64,000 bases of DNA from Fusobacterium perfoetens ATCC 29250 (GCF_000622245.1 NZ_KK211416.1:62001-126000), one strand, 5' to 3'. Counted from the first letter of the stretch, positions 36,681 to 46,016 are shown. Program-made: numbers and translations. Notes: a model not told the origin generated them from the letters alone.

Positions 36681-38033
36681 TTATATGTTTAAAACGTCTT
36701 TATAAAGCAGCATAGCCATATAGAAATATATTACTAGAGCTAAAGCATCTACTATTGTTGTAACTAATGGTCCAGCCATTATAGCTGGGTCAAGTTTTAA
36801 TTTTTTAGCTCCAATTGGAAGTAATCCACCAACAAGTTTTGCTATTACAACTACAACTCCCAATGTTAAAGAAACTAAAAGGGAGATTTTTAAATCATTT
36901 TTTAAAATAAGTTTCATACGTAAAAAATTAACAAGTCCTAAACCTATACCAACAATCATACTAACTCTTAATTCTTTCCATAAAACTTTTAAGCAATCAC
37001 TATCTTTTATTTCTCCTAAAGCCATTCCTCTAATAACAAGTGTAGAAGATTGAGAACCAGCATTTCCCCCTGTATCCATAAGCATTGGGATAGCTGCAGC
37101 AAGGACTACCATTTGTTCAATAATATTTTCATATTTACTAATAATTGTTCCTGTAAAAGTAGCTGAAACCATTAAAACCAAAAGCCAAGTTAGACGATTT
37201 TTAGCTAGTTGAAATACAGATGAATCTAAATATTCCTCTTTACTTGGAGCCATAGCAGCCATTTTTTGGAAGTCTTCTGTATTTTCTTCTTCAATGGCAT
37301 CCACAACATCATCTATTGTGATAATTCCAACTAATATATTTTCTTTGTCAATAACAGGTAATACTGTTAAATCATATTTTTTAAATAAATCTATTGCTTC
37401 TTCTTGATTTGTAGAAGTTGTAACATATAAAATATTTTTATTCATGACATTTTCTATTAAATCATTATCATTTGAAATTAATAAATTTTTTAAAGAAATT
37501 TCACCAATAAGTTTTTTGTTTTCTGTTACATAAGCAACATCTATAGTCTCTAATTCTTCAACTTTTTTTCTTATAAATAAAAGACTATCTTTTACAGTCC
37601 AGTTACTTTTTAGAGAAAGATATTCTATTGTCATTAAACTTCCAGCAGAATCTTCCTCATAAGATAAAAATTGATTTATCAAAGAACGATTTTCATTTTT
37701 ATAGTTTTCTAAAACTCTTTTTACAACATTTGAAGGCATCTCTTCAATAAAATCTATCATATCATCAAAGTAAAGTTCTTCTAAAAGTCCTTGTAACTTT
37801 TCGTCATTGATAGAGCTTATTAATTTCATTTGCATATCAGGGTCTAATTCAGCAAATACTTCAGCTGCCCTTTCTTTATTAAGAAGTCTAAATAAAATTA
37901 TTAAATCTTTTTCATTTTCTTCGTTGTTTTCAAAAAATTCAATAATTTTTACAGGAGTTTCAGAGTTTAAAACTCCTTGTAATCTTTTTAAGTCTTTTTT
38001 TTCAAGAAGTTCTCTTACTATTTTTTCAAACAT
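36681..38033 (-). CDS. mgtE: Magnesium transporter MgtE
   Basis: 450 residues, standard MgtE length. The N-terminal helical domain (about 1-125) has MGTE_N repeats such as RAAEVFAELDPDMQMKLI; a CBS pair follows (about 130-250, with VLPVIDKENILVGIITIDDVVD); the membrane part (about 285-450) carries MLMDTGGNAGSQSSTLVIRGMALGEI and DPAIMAGPLVTTIVDALALVIYF, the pore region. It conducts Mg2+ inward, gated by the N and CBS domains. AGGAGG precedes the ATG. The 5' leader contains a small ORF and a hairpin and shows no M-box-sized structure. Confidence 0.96.
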   Translation of the reverse strand: MFEKIVRELLEKKDLKRLQGVLNSETPVKIIEFFENNEENEKDLIILFRLLNKERAAEVFAELDPDMQMKLISSINDEKLQGLLEELYFDDMIDFIEEMPSNVVKRVLENYKNENRSLINQFLSYEEDSAGSLMTIEYLSLKSNWTVKDSLLFIRKKVEELETIDVAYVTENKKLIGEISLKNLLISNDNDLIENVMNKNILYVTTSTNQEEAIDLFKKYDLTVLPVIDKENILVGIITIDDVVDAIEEENTEDFQKMAAMAPSKEEYLDSSVFQLAKNRLTWLLVLMVSATFTGTIISKYENIIEQMVVLAAAIPMLMDTGGNAGSQSSTLVIRGMALGEIKDSDCLKVLWKELRVSMIVGIGLGLVNFLRMKLILKNDLKISLLVSLTLGVVVVIAKLVGGLLPIGAKKLKLDPAIMAGPLVTTIVDALALVIYFYMAMLLYKDVLNI

Positions 38034-38044
38034 TTTTCCTCCTT

Positions 38045-38075
38045 TTACAGAGGAAAAAACATTATCCCTCTGTAA
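38045..38075 (-). promoter_or_regulatory. Hairpin between leader ORF and mgtE ribosome site
   Basis: A perfect nine-base stem TTACAGAGG / CCTCTGTAA with a 13-base loop. Its 5' arm starts one base after the leader stop codon and its 3' arm ends one base before the AGGAGG of mgtE. A five-codon frame (MFFPL, ATG at 38062) with a weak GAGG site lies within the hairpin. Confidence 0.72.
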
Positions 38076-38076
38076 T

Positions 38077-38124
38077 TCATATTAAATTTTTAATTGTTAT
38101 TTTACATTGGGGATAAGTATCCAT
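38077..38124 (-). CDS. Leader peptide ORF upstream of mgtE (15 codons)
   Basis: Predicted peptide MDTYPQCKITIKNLI. The ATG at 38124 has an ideal AAGGAG six bases upstream, stronger and better spaced than many genes here. It lies inside the transcript that starts near 38157, 33 bases before its ATG, and stops directly before the mgtE hairpin. The early acidic residue and proline recall the MgtL leader of Salmonella mgtA, which senses Mg2+ through ribosome destabilisation, but there is no sequence identity to rely on. Translation is inferred from the ribosome site only. Confidence 0.55.
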   Translation of the reverse strand: MDTYPQCKITIKNLI

Positions 38125-38163
38125 AATTTTCTCCTTATTTATAAATTTCTATTTAACTTAAGT

Positions 38164-38192
38164 ATTATATCATTTTTTATATTAAAAGTAAA
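38164..38192 (-). promoter_or_regulatory. Promoter of the mgtE leader (-35 TTTACT, 17 bp, -10 TATAAT)
   Basis: Minus strand TTTACT (38192-38187), 17 bases, TATAAT (38169-38164). Predicted transcription start near 38157, giving a leader of about 124 bases. Confidence 0.78.
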
Positions 38193-38249
38193 TATTTTTA
38201 TTTTTTGAGAATTTATTTTAGCAAAAAATGTAATATTATAAAAATATGA

Positions 38250-38280
38250 TATAAAAAAAGAGGATATAAAATCCTCTTTT
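38250..38280. terminator. Intrinsic terminator after the U32 peptidase gene
   Basis: A ten-base stem AAAAGAGGAT / ATCCTCTTTT with a five-base loop and T-runs on both sides, closing the long minus-strand operon. Confidence 0.87.
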
Positions 38281-38332
38281 AATGTAATTATTTATTTTTA
38301 TTAATATGGATATATATTTAAGATAAAAACTT

Positions 38333-39562
38333 TTAACTTTCCTCTTTATATCTTCTAATCATATCTAAAACTTCCATATTTTCATCAAGAGTAATTCTTA
38401 CAGTAGAATTTGGATTAGCCACTGTAGTTTCCTCTTCATGTCCATTTTTACCGATTAAAGTCATTACAGGAAGTTTAATTTTTCTAGGGTCGTATTTAGG
38501 AGTAACAACTTCTAATTCTTCCCCAGTTTCTAATCTATTTCTTATAGCAAGTACATATTGATTATCTCCAATTTTATCAATTACTTTTGCAACTAGTTGG
38601 TGAGTTTGACTATAAGAATTTCTATCATTATAGTTTTGAGCTTCTGCTCCAGGTCTTCCATGATAGAATCCTTCTGTATATAATCTATGAGAAGTTGATT
38701 CTAATTCTTTTATCCATTTTTCTTCAAAAGAATAATTTCCAGCATAGTATTTATCAATAGCTTCTCTATATGTTTTAACAACATTAGCTACATAATAAAT
38801 CCCTTTCATTCTTCCCTCAATTTTTAAAGAATCTACACCAGCTTCTAATATGTCATCAATCATTCTTATTGTACATAAATCTTTTGAACTAAAGATGAAT
38901 GTTCCATGGTCATCTTCAAATACTGGCATATATTCTCCAGGTCTTTTTTCTTCAACTACAGAATATCTCCATCTACAAGATTGAGCACAATCTCCACGGT
39001 TAGCATCTCTTCCTGTCATATAGTTACTTAATAAACATCTTCCAGAAATAGACATACACATAGCTCCATGAATAAATACTTCAATTTCAATATCAGGAAC
39101 TTTAGCTCTGATTTCTTTTATATTTTCTAAAGATATTTCTCTAGCAAGAACAACTCTTCTAGCTCCCATATCTCTCCAAGCTTTTACAGACACCCAGTTT
39201 GTATTACTTGCTTGTGTACTTACACTAATTGATAAGTTTGAATTTTCTTTTACTATTTGGAAAACTCCTAAGTCAGCAACTATAACTCCATCAACATGAA
39301 TACTTTCTAAGAATTTTACATATTCTGGTAAATCTTCTAATTCTTCATTATGTGGAATTACATTTAAAGTAACATAAACTTTTTTTCCTAAAGAATGAGC
39401 ATACTCAACAGTTTTTGTAAGCTCTTCATCAGAAAAGTTATTACTTCCAGCTCTTAAGTTAAAAGCCTTTCCTCCTAAAAATACTGCGTCAGCTCCATAA
39501 TGGAAAGCCATTTCCATTTTTTCAATATTTCCTGCTGGAGCTAATAATTCAACTTTTTTCAT
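38333..39562 (-). CDS. Peptidase U32 family protein (tRNA hydroxylation / collagenase-like)
   Basis: About 409 residues. N-terminal ELLAPAGNIEKMEMAFHYGADAVFLGG, then HGAMCMSISGRCLLSNYMTGRDANRGDCAQSCRWRY, the Cys-rich U32 signature, and SLKIEGRMKG. Members annotated as proteases include TrhP, needed for 5-hydroxyuridine at tRNA wobble position 34; which role applies here is not decidable. I start at the ATG at 39562, which has AGAGGAGATGTA upstream; an in-frame TTG at 39589 lacks a ribosome site. Forty bases after dnaB, with no terminator between. Confidence 0.88.
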   Translation of the reverse strand: MKKVELLAPAGNIEKMEMAFHYGADAVFLGGKAFNLRAGSNNFSDEELTKTVEYAHSLGKKVYVTLNVIPHNEELEDLPEYVKFLESIHVDGVIVADLGVFQIVKENSNLSISVSTQASNTNWVSVKAWRDMGARRVVLAREISLENIKEIRAKVPDIEIEVFIHGAMCMSISGRCLLSNYMTGRDANRGDCAQSCRWRYSVVEEKRPGEYMPVFEDDHGTFIFSSKDLCTIRMIDDILEAGVDSLKIEGRMKGIYYVANVVKTYREAIDKYYAGNYSFEEKWIKELESTSHRLYTEGFYHGRPGAEAQNYNDRNSYSQTHQLVAKVIDKIGDNQYVLAIRNRLETGEELEVVTPKYDPRKIKLPVMTLIGKNGHEEETTVANPNSTVRITLDENMEVLDMIRRYKEES

Positions 39563-39601
39563 TACATCTCCTCTTTCTTTATATATCAATTAATTTTTAA
39601 A

Positions 39602-40942
39602 TTAATCTATTTTTGTAGTATAATCTCCAAACTTAGTGATTTCGTGGAAGAATCTAAGTTTAACAGTTCCTACAGGTCCATTTCTCTGTTTACCAATGAT
39701 TACTTCAGTTATTCCCTTTTCATCAGTATTTTCATTATAATAATCATCTCTATAAAGGAAAATAACCATGTCGGCATCTTGTTCTATTGCTCCTGATTCT
39801 CTTAAGTCAGAAAGCATAGGTCTTCTATCAGCTCTTTGTTCAGGAGCTCTGGAAAGTTGTGATAAAGCTATAATTGGTACATCTAATTCTCTAGCAATAC
39901 CTTTAAGAGACCTTGAAATATCAGAAATTTCTTGTTGTCTATTATCTCCTTTTCCAGAACCTTTTATAAGTTGTAGATAGTCGATTATTATAGCATCAAG
40001 TCTTCCCATAGCTTTTAATTTTCTAGCTATTGACCTTATTTCCAAAACATTTACACTTGGAGTATCAGCAATATGAATTTTTGCTTCTGAAAGTTGTCCA
40101 CAAGCAATACCGATTTTTCCCCATTCATCATCTGTTAGAAAACCATTTCTAATTTTTTGTAATCCAATTCCTGATTGGATAGATAAAAGTCTTTGTAAAA
40201 GTTGAGCACTAGACATCTCAAGACTGAATAATAAAACTCCTTTTTCTGAACGAGTAGCCATATTAAGTGCAATATTTAAGGCAAAGGCTGTCTTTCCCAT
40301 GGCTGGTCTAGCTGCTAGTACAACTAAATCTGAAGGATGAAACCCACTTGTTTTGTCATCAAACATAGAAAATCCTGAAGAAATTCCTGTAGTAGCTCCT
40401 TTATTTTTAACTATAACTTCTAATCTCTTTAATTCTTCTGTTATAGCTTCTCTTATATTTACAATCTCTTTTGAATCTTTATTCTCCGCAATTTTAAATA
40501 TAAGTCCCTCTGCTTTATCAAGTATTACATCAGCATCTTCATAACCATCATAAGCCATTTCTACAATTTTTGTTCCTGCTGCTCCAAGACTTCTAAGTAA
40601 AGCCTTTTCTTTTACAATTTTAGCATAGGATAAAAGATTAGCTGCTGTAGGAACATCTCTTATGATATCCATAAGAGTTTCTTCTCCACCAGCTTCTTCA
40701 AATTTACTCATTTTTTTTAATTTTTCAGATACTAAGACAGGGTCAATATTTTCTTGATTGCTATAACAAGATGACATTGCTTCAAATATATATTTATGAG
40801 CTACTTTATAAAAATCATCTCTACCTATTATTCCAATAACTTCTCCAAAAGATTCTGGTTTTAAAAATATTCCACCAAGTACAGCTTTTTCAGCTTCCAT
40901 ACTACTTGGTACTGTCTTAAATTTTTCTAATTTTTCTTCCAT
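39602..40942 (-). CDS. dnaB: Replicative DNA helicase DnaB
   Basis: 446 residues. N-terminal SSMEAEKAVLGGIFLKPESF, Walker A AARPAMGKTAFALNIA (about residue 208), Walker B IIIDYLQLI, and LSQLSRAPEQRADRRPMLSDLRESGAIEQDADMV. The ring helicase at the replication fork. Two bases after rplI; its ribosome site AAAAGGAT lies at the rplI end. The rplI-dnaB pairing is common in bacteria. Confidence 0.97.
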   Translation of the reverse strand: MEEKLEKFKTVPSSMEAEKAVLGGIFLKPESFGEVIGIIGRDDFYKVAHKYIFEAMSSCYSNQENIDPVLVSEKLKKMSKFEEAGGEETLMDIIRDVPTAANLLSYAKIVKEKALLRSLGAAGTKIVEMAYDGYEDADVILDKAEGLIFKIAENKDSKEIVNIREAITEELKRLEVIVKNKGATTGISSGFSMFDDKTSGFHPSDLVVLAARPAMGKTAFALNIALNMATRSEKGVLLFSLEMSSAQLLQRLLSIQSGIGLQKIRNGFLTDDEWGKIGIACGQLSEAKIHIADTPSVNVLEIRSIARKLKAMGRLDAIIIDYLQLIKGSGKGDNRQQEISDISRSLKGIARELDVPIIALSQLSRAPEQRADRRPMLSDLRESGAIEQDADMVIFLYRDDYYNENTDEKGITEVIIGKQRNGPVGTVKLRFFHEITKFGDYTTKID

Positions 40943-40944
40943 AA

Positions 40945-41391
40945 TTATCCTTTTGTTACTACTGTGATTTCAGCTTTTACCTCTGGATGTAATTTAATTG
41001 TAACTTTGTGTTCTCCTAAAGCTTTTATACTACATTCAATTTTTTTTCTATCGATTTTTATTCCAAAAACTTTTTCTAATTCAGAAGCAACTTCTTTATT
41101 AGTAATAGCTCCAAATAATTTTCCGTTTTCTCCAACTTTTACTTTAATAACTAATTTTTCTTTTTCTAATCTTTCTTTTAAAGCTATTGATTTTTTCTTT
41201 TCTTCTTCATTTCTTTTTTCATCTTTTTTCTTTTGATTTTCTATTCTTTTTAATTCTTCTGGGGTAGCTATGATTCCTTTATTATTTTTTAATATAAAGT
41301 TTTTTGCATACCCATCAGAAACAGATATTAAATCTCCTTTTCTTCCTTGTCCTGCTACATCTTGTGTTAAAATAACTTGTATTTTTGCCAT
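40945..41391 (-). CDS. rplI: 50S ribosomal protein L9
   Basis: 148 residues, standard L9: N-terminal KIQVILTQDVAGQGRKGDLISVSDGYAKNFILKN, a long connecting helix, and the C-terminal KLFGAITNKEVASEL domain. AACGGAGGG before the ATG; the start overlaps the stop of the upstream membrane-protein gene (TAATG). Confidence 0.97.
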   Translation of the reverse strand: MAKIQVILTQDVAGQGRKGDLISVSDGYAKNFILKNNKGIIATPEELKRIENQKKKDEKRNEEEKKKSIALKERLEKEKLVIKVKVGENGKLFGAITNKEVASELEKVFGIKIDRKKIECSIKALGEHKVTIKLHPEVKAEITVVTKG

Positions 41392-42251
41392 TATTTTTTC
41401 CCTCCGTTGTTAATTTTTATAACCTGTATTTTCAAAAAATCAAAGCATTCTAATGCTCCTAATACAAAAGTAATTCCTGAAAAATAAAAACCTACTATAA
41501 AGGATATTCCTTGACTAATAAGATTCATTTTTGTTTTACTATTTACTAAAGTATATATGAGTTTTATTCCATAAAGTGTATAAGAAATTTTTACAATTTC
41601 TAACACATTCATAGCTAATATTTTTCCATAAGATGAATATCTTTCTATAAAAAATGCTACTATATAAAGAATAAGCCATTCATAAGAAATTTTCCATTGG
41701 TTATATGTATCTTTCATAACAGATAGATACGTCAAATATGTTACTAAACCTGAATACATAAAAATTAAGAAAATTCTGTATTCACTTAAATATTTTAAAA
41801 TTATACTTAAATCTCTTTGACTAAATCCATATTGATTTACATATATATCACTTGCTGTTTTCTTTAAAACTTCAATAGCTTCTCCAGCATATCCTAAAAA
41901 GAATAATATAAGTCCTGTTGAAACTAATGATGTTAAAATTATTCTATCATATATTTTAATTTTTATTTTAGAAATTTCAAATCCATAATAAAAAGCCTCT
42001 ATGACTAAAAAAACAGACACATATAACATCATACTAAATTTACTTAAAATACTTATAAAAAATAGTGTAGCAATGTTAGTAATAAATATTTCTTTAGAAT
42101 TCATAGTTTTATTTGATTTTATTTTATAGACTGGAAATATAAAACTTATTAAGGGAAAAATAGAAGCGATATTGTATACTAAAAAAGATACTATTGTTGT
42201 TTTTAATATACTCATAAAATTTAAGTTTAGTCTGTTATTTTTTAATTCCAT
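41391..42251 (-). CDS. DUF2232 / YybS-like membrane protein
   Basis: 286 residues with about eight membrane helices. Position directly before rplI-dnaB matches YybS in Bacillus, where the order is yybS-gdpP-rplI-dnaB; GdpP (cyclic-di-AMP phosphodiesterase) is missing here. Overlaps both neighbours by one base (TAATG), so it is translationally coupled to dnaX and rplI. Function unknown; family assignment rests on topology, length and context. Confidence 0.7.
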   Translation of the reverse strand: MELKNNRLNLNFMSILKTTIVSFLVYNIASIFPLISFIFPVYKIKSNKTMNSKEIFITNIATLFFISILSKFSMMLYVSVFLVIEAFYYGFEISKIKIKIYDRIILTSLVSTGLILFFLGYAGEAIEVLKKTASDIYVNQYGFSQRDLSIILKYLSEYRIFLIFMYSGLVTYLTYLSVMKDTYNQWKISYEWLILYIVAFFIERYSSYGKILAMNVLEIVKISYTLYGIKLIYTLVNSKTKMNLISQGISFIVGFYFSGITFVLGALECFDFLKIQVIKINNGGKK

Positions 42252-43684
42252 TAATTTAACCCCTCTAAATATGATACAAGATTTTTAGTCATATTATCTT
42301 TTGATTTTTCTTTTATTTCTTTTTTAAATATATAAGCAGTTTTTAATTTTGATTTTGTAATCTGTTGTACAATTTCTTGGAATGGTAAATTATAATAATC
42401 ACTTTCCATTGATTCTTTAGAGAATTCATTTTCTCTAAAAGCTATATAAAGAGTATTATCTTCTATTTTAAGAGGAAAAGCATCAGATAAAAAAGCCTTA
42501 TAAGTTGGTTTTTCATCTTTAGCAGCTTTTAATATATCATTCCACTTATTTTTTACCTCATCAATAGAGATTAAAATTTCTTTTTCAGTTTTAGAATTTT
42601 CATCAATATTTTCTTTAGGTGAAACTACAACTTCTTTATAAACTATTTCAGTTTCTTTAGATTTTTCAGAAAGCTTTATTATATTGTTAAGTACAACATG
42701 CCCTAAAAGTCTTTTATCTTCTTCATACTTAAACTTATTAAGACTATCATAAACTCCACCTATAATTTTTAATCCCTCTTCTACAGAAATCCTTTGACTT
42801 ATAACTTCATCTTTAATATATTTTGCAAAATCCTTAAAATATTTTTCAATATCTATAGAATCTATCCATAATTTTTCTAAAAATTCTACACCATTTTTTA
42901 AAGACTTACTCTTTATTATATCATAAAATTCTCTTAATGTCTCTTTAGAAGTTACACCTAATATTTCACTTGTTTTACTTTCTATAATATCTTGATTTAA
43001 GTTTGCAATTATAACTCTTTCCAAAATAGAGATACTATCTCTCATACTTCCACCAGAAGCTTCATAAATTAATTCCAAGCTACCATTATCAATTTTTATA
43101 TTTTCTTTTTCACAAATATCAGATAATTTTTCACTAACTTCTTTATAACTAAGAGTTTTAAAATCATATCTTTGACATCTTGAAATAATAGTTGGTAATA
43201 TTTTATCTGGTTCTGTTGTAGCAAGTATAAAAATAACATGTTCAGGTGGTTCTTCTAAAGTTTTTAACAAAGCATTAAATGCTTCTTTTGTAAGCATATG
43301 AACTTCGTCAATTATATATATTTTTTTTCTACCTTTTGAAGGTCTATAATTTATTTTATCTTTTAATTCTCTGATTTCATCAATACCTCTATTAGAAGCA
43401 GCATCAATTTCAATTAAATCTATAAAACTTCCTTTGTCTATCTCTTGACAGTTTTCACAATGATTACAAGGAGTACTACTTATTCCATTATTTAAACAAT
43501 TAACTCCTTTTGCTATAAGTCTGGCTGAAGTAGTTTTTCCTACTCCCCTTGGTCCACTAAATAGATAGGCATGAGACAATTTATTATTATCTAAAGAATT
43601 TTTAAGAGTTTTTATTATATCAGACTCACCAGCAACCTCTTCAAAAGTTTTTGGTCTATATTTTCTATATAGTGTTACATGCAT
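42251..43684 (-). CDS. dnaX: DNA polymerase III subunit gamma/tau
   Basis: 477 residues. RKYRPKTFEEVAGE at the start, Walker A GPRGVGKTTSARLIAK (about residue 45), four zinc Cys (CLNNG, CNHCENC), Walker B YIIDEVHMLT, and sensor TTEPDKILPTIISRCQRY. The C-terminal tail is shorter than E. coli tau (643). Clamp-loader ATPase of the replisome. ATTAGGAG precedes the ATG. I see no strong poly-A slippage site, unlike genes that make a separate gamma. Confidence 0.95.
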   Translation of the reverse strand: MHVTLYRKYRPKTFEEVAGESDIIKTLKNSLDNNKLSHAYLFSGPRGVGKTTSARLIAKGVNCLNNGISSTPCNHCENCQEIDKGSFIDLIEIDAASNRGIDEIRELKDKINYRPSKGRKKIYIIDEVHMLTKEAFNALLKTLEEPPEHVIFILATTEPDKILPTIISRCQRYDFKTLSYKEVSEKLSDICEKENIKIDNGSLELIYEASGGSMRDSISILERVIIANLNQDIIESKTSEILGVTSKETLREFYDIIKSKSLKNGVEFLEKLWIDSIDIEKYFKDFAKYIKDEVISQRISVEEGLKIIGGVYDSLNKFKYEEDKRLLGHVVLNNIIKLSEKSKETEIVYKEVVVSPKENIDENSKTEKEILISIDEVKNKWNDILKAAKDEKPTYKAFLSDAFPLKIEDNTLYIAFRENEFSKESMESDYYNLPFQEIVQQITKSKLKTAYIFKKEIKEKSKDNMTKNLVSYLEGLN

Positions 43685-43704
43685 GATTTTCTCCTAATGC
43701 TAAT

Positions 43705-45096
43705 CTATTCTAATTCATAATTACTCATTTTTGTTCTTAAAGTATTTCTTGTTATTCCTAAAATTTCAGCAGTTTCAACTCTTTTTCCACTAGTAATTTC
43801 TAATACTTGTCTTATTAATTCTTTTTCTACTTTAGAAATTATATTTGAATAATATGCTCCTTTTCCAGTAGCTTGAAAAGCTGAAATTTCTCCTTCTATC
43901 CAATCAGCTAATATCCAATCTTGAATATCTCCTTTTCTTTTAACAGGTCTGTTTCCTAAAACATTACTTGGTAAATCTTCTACTAATATAGAATTTCCTC
44001 TACATAAAGCTATGGCAGATTTTATAGCATTTTTTAATTCTGTTACATTTCCTGGCCAATCATATCTCATTATTTTTTTGATAGCTGGTTTACTAACACC
44101 TTTTACAGCTTTATTTAATTCAGCATTACATTCTACCAAATATTTATCGATAATAAAAGGTATATCATCTTTTCTTTCTCTTAAAGGAGGAATATTTATT
44201 TCTAAAACTTTTAATTTGTGATAAAGTTCTTCAATAAAAGTTCCATTTAGGATAGCTTCTTCTAAATTTGCACTTGTAGTGGCAATAACTCTAATATCAG
44301 TTTTTATAGGGTCTGCTCCACCCATTCTAAAAAATTCTTTTTCTTGTAGTAAATAAAGTAATTTTGATTGAATATCAAGGTTTAAAAATTCTATATTTCC
44401 AAGATGAAGAGTTCCACCATTAGCTTTTTCTAAATCTCCAGCTTGAGAAAATATTGCTCCTTCAAAAGCTCCTTTTTCATATCCAAATAATCTTCTTTCT
44501 AGTAGAGAATTTTGGAATGAAGTACAGTTAATACTAATAAATGGTTTTTTAGCAGCATCACTAAATTGATGAATAGAAGTTGCAACACTTTTCTTTCCTG
44601 TTCCTTTTTCTCCAACAATTAGAACAGGAACTCTACTTATAGCAACTTTTCCTATTTTCTTATAAACTTCAACAATTTCTTTAGTTTGTCCTATTAATCT
44701 TTCACCAGTATTTTTATTTTTATCAACTCTTTCTGCCATTAATTTGTGGTCTTTTACAGATTTCTCAATAATTTTTATAATTTCATCTGTTTCCAATGGT
44801 TTTAAAATATAATCATAAGCACCAGCTTTTATACTTCCAGCCACAACTTTTAAGTTAGAACTTTGTCCAAGCACAATTATAACAGCTTTCTTTTGAAATT
44901 CTTCTATTTTTTTAATGATATTTATAAGAGTATCAGCTGGAAGTTGTGCTTCTTCTACTAAAACACATTCATATCTTCTTTCTTTTAATGCTTCTATAAA
45001 TTCTGCCACATTTTCAACTGTTTTTACTTCGTTGTCAATATTATTTTCTAATTTCTCCTTAAGCTCAATATCAATTCTAAATCCTAATATGTTCAT
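43705..45096 (-). CDS. NtrC-like AAA+ regulator with pseudo-receiver and non-canonical GAFTGA loop
   Basis: About 463 residues: receiver-like domain (1-120), AAA+ domain (about 135-370; Walker A GEKGTGKKS near residue 162; GTLHLGNIEFL as the Walker B region), Fis-type HTH (KRVETAEILGITRNTLRTKM). The receiver lacks the acidic pair at its start, and the phospho-Asp position reads Glu (VEEAQLP), so it cannot be phosphorylated normally. The sigma-54 contact loop is GAFEGA, not GAFTGA. It may regulate without sigma-54, like TyrR. I start at the ATG at 45096; the ATG at 45102 lies in the ribosome site AAGGAGATG. Confidence 0.87.
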   Translation of the reverse strand: MNILGFRIDIELKEKLENNIDNEVKTVENVAEFIEALKERRYECVLVEEAQLPADTLINIIKKIEEFQKKAVIIVLGQSSNLKVVAGSIKAGAYDYILKPLETDEIIKIIEKSVKDHKLMAERVDKNKNTGERLIGQTKEIVEVYKKIGKVAISRVPVLIVGEKGTGKKSVATSIHQFSDAAKKPFISINCTSFQNSLLERRLFGYEKGAFEGAIFSQAGDLEKANGGTLHLGNIEFLNLDIQSKLLYLLQEKEFFRMGGADPIKTDIRVIATTSANLEEAILNGTFIEELYHKLKVLEINIPPLRERKDDIPFIIDKYLVECNAELNKAVKGVSKPAIKKIMRYDWPGNVTELKNAIKSAIALCRGNSILVEDLPSNVLGNRPVKRKGDIQDWILADWIEGEISAFQATGKGAYYSNIISKVEKELIRQVLEITSGKRVETAEILGITRNTLRTKMSNYELE

Positions 45097-45123
45097 ATAC
45101 ATCTCCTTAATAATTATAGAATT

Positions 45124-46005
45124 TTAAACACCTTTTAATTTAAATGTATAATCTAGTATTACTCTTCCTTTTATTCTTAAACCGTGCTTACTTAAATAAA
45201 TCTTCCAAGTACGACCTATATTTTCAATAGCTTTATTAATTTCTGGAACTCCACTTCCTTTTATTATAGTAAGATTTAAAACTTCTCCTCTTTCATTTAC
45301 ATCAAGTCTAACTTTTACAGTTCCTTGTAAACCACGAAGTTCAGCTTTTTCAGGATATTCAGGTTCTCTATTAGAAGAATCCCATCTAGCAATAACATCT
45401 CCATCTTCTAATCCTAATTTATATCCGCTAGGGAGTCCCTCGACTTTTCCTTTGTCAACTTTTATATTTTCAAAAGTCATATCTTTATTAGAATTTATTG
45501 TTAAATTTTCATCTTGTACATCAGAAATTATTTTATCAATAATTTTTGCATCACTAAAAATAGACTTTTCTTTTTCTAATCCCACACTTTCTTCTCTTTC
45601 ATATTTCATTTCTTTTTTATAAGCCATAGCTACATTTTCTAATTGACTATTTCTTTTTATACTTTTATCTTTTTTAGAAGAAATAATTTCAAAAGATGGA
45701 GCTTGAATCCCTTTAGATAGTTCTACTAAATTTAAACTCTTTTCTTTTTTTACTTCTTCAGTATTTTCTACAATATTTTCTACAGTTGTATTTTGAGTTT
45801 GTTTTTTTTCAGATTTCTTTTTATTAGGCAAATCTTTATTATTTTCTTTAGAAAAAGTTTTTTCTTTTTCTAATGCCACTAATCCTACTTTTATTTTTTT
45901 ATCTCCAACATCTTCTGTTGTAAAAGTAGGAATTAAATAGATAAGTCCTATATTAAGAGCTGAGGCTATTATAAAAGAAAAGAAATCATTTTTTTTAATT
46001 CCCAT
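45124..46005 (-). CDS. tonB: TonB-like energy transducer
   Basis: 293 residues: one N-terminal membrane helix (FFSFIIASALNIGLIYLIPTF), a long Lys/Glu-rich periplasmic linker, and a C-terminal TonB domain (EPEYPEKAELRGLQGTVKVRLDVNERGEVLNLTIIKGSG then RVILDYTFKL). It carries proton-motive energy from ExbB/ExbD to the outer membrane. Proline is scarcer in the linker than in classical TonB. AGGAGTTGAG precedes the ATG; exbD ends eleven bases upstream. Confidence 0.88.
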   Translation of the reverse strand: MGIKKNDFFSFIIASALNIGLIYLIPTFTTEDVGDKKIKVGLVALEKEKTFSKENNKDLPNKKKSEKKQTQNTTVENIVENTEEVKKEKSLNLVELSKGIQAPSFEIISSKKDKSIKRNSQLENVAMAYKKEMKYEREESVGLEKEKSIFSDAKIIDKIISDVQDENLTINSNKDMTFENIKVDKGKVEGLPSGYKLGLEDGDVIARWDSSNREPEYPEKAELRGLQGTVKVRLDVNERGEVLNLTIIKGSGVPEINKAIENIGRTWKIYLSKHGLRIKGRVILDYTFKLKGV

Positions 46006-46016
46006 AATCTCAACTC

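Noticed and set aside
38034-38192. M-box magnesium riboswitch upstream of mgtE
   Set aside because: The leader from the predicted start is only about 124 bases and is mostly taken by the small ORF and one hairpin; I see none of the multi-helix M-box layout.
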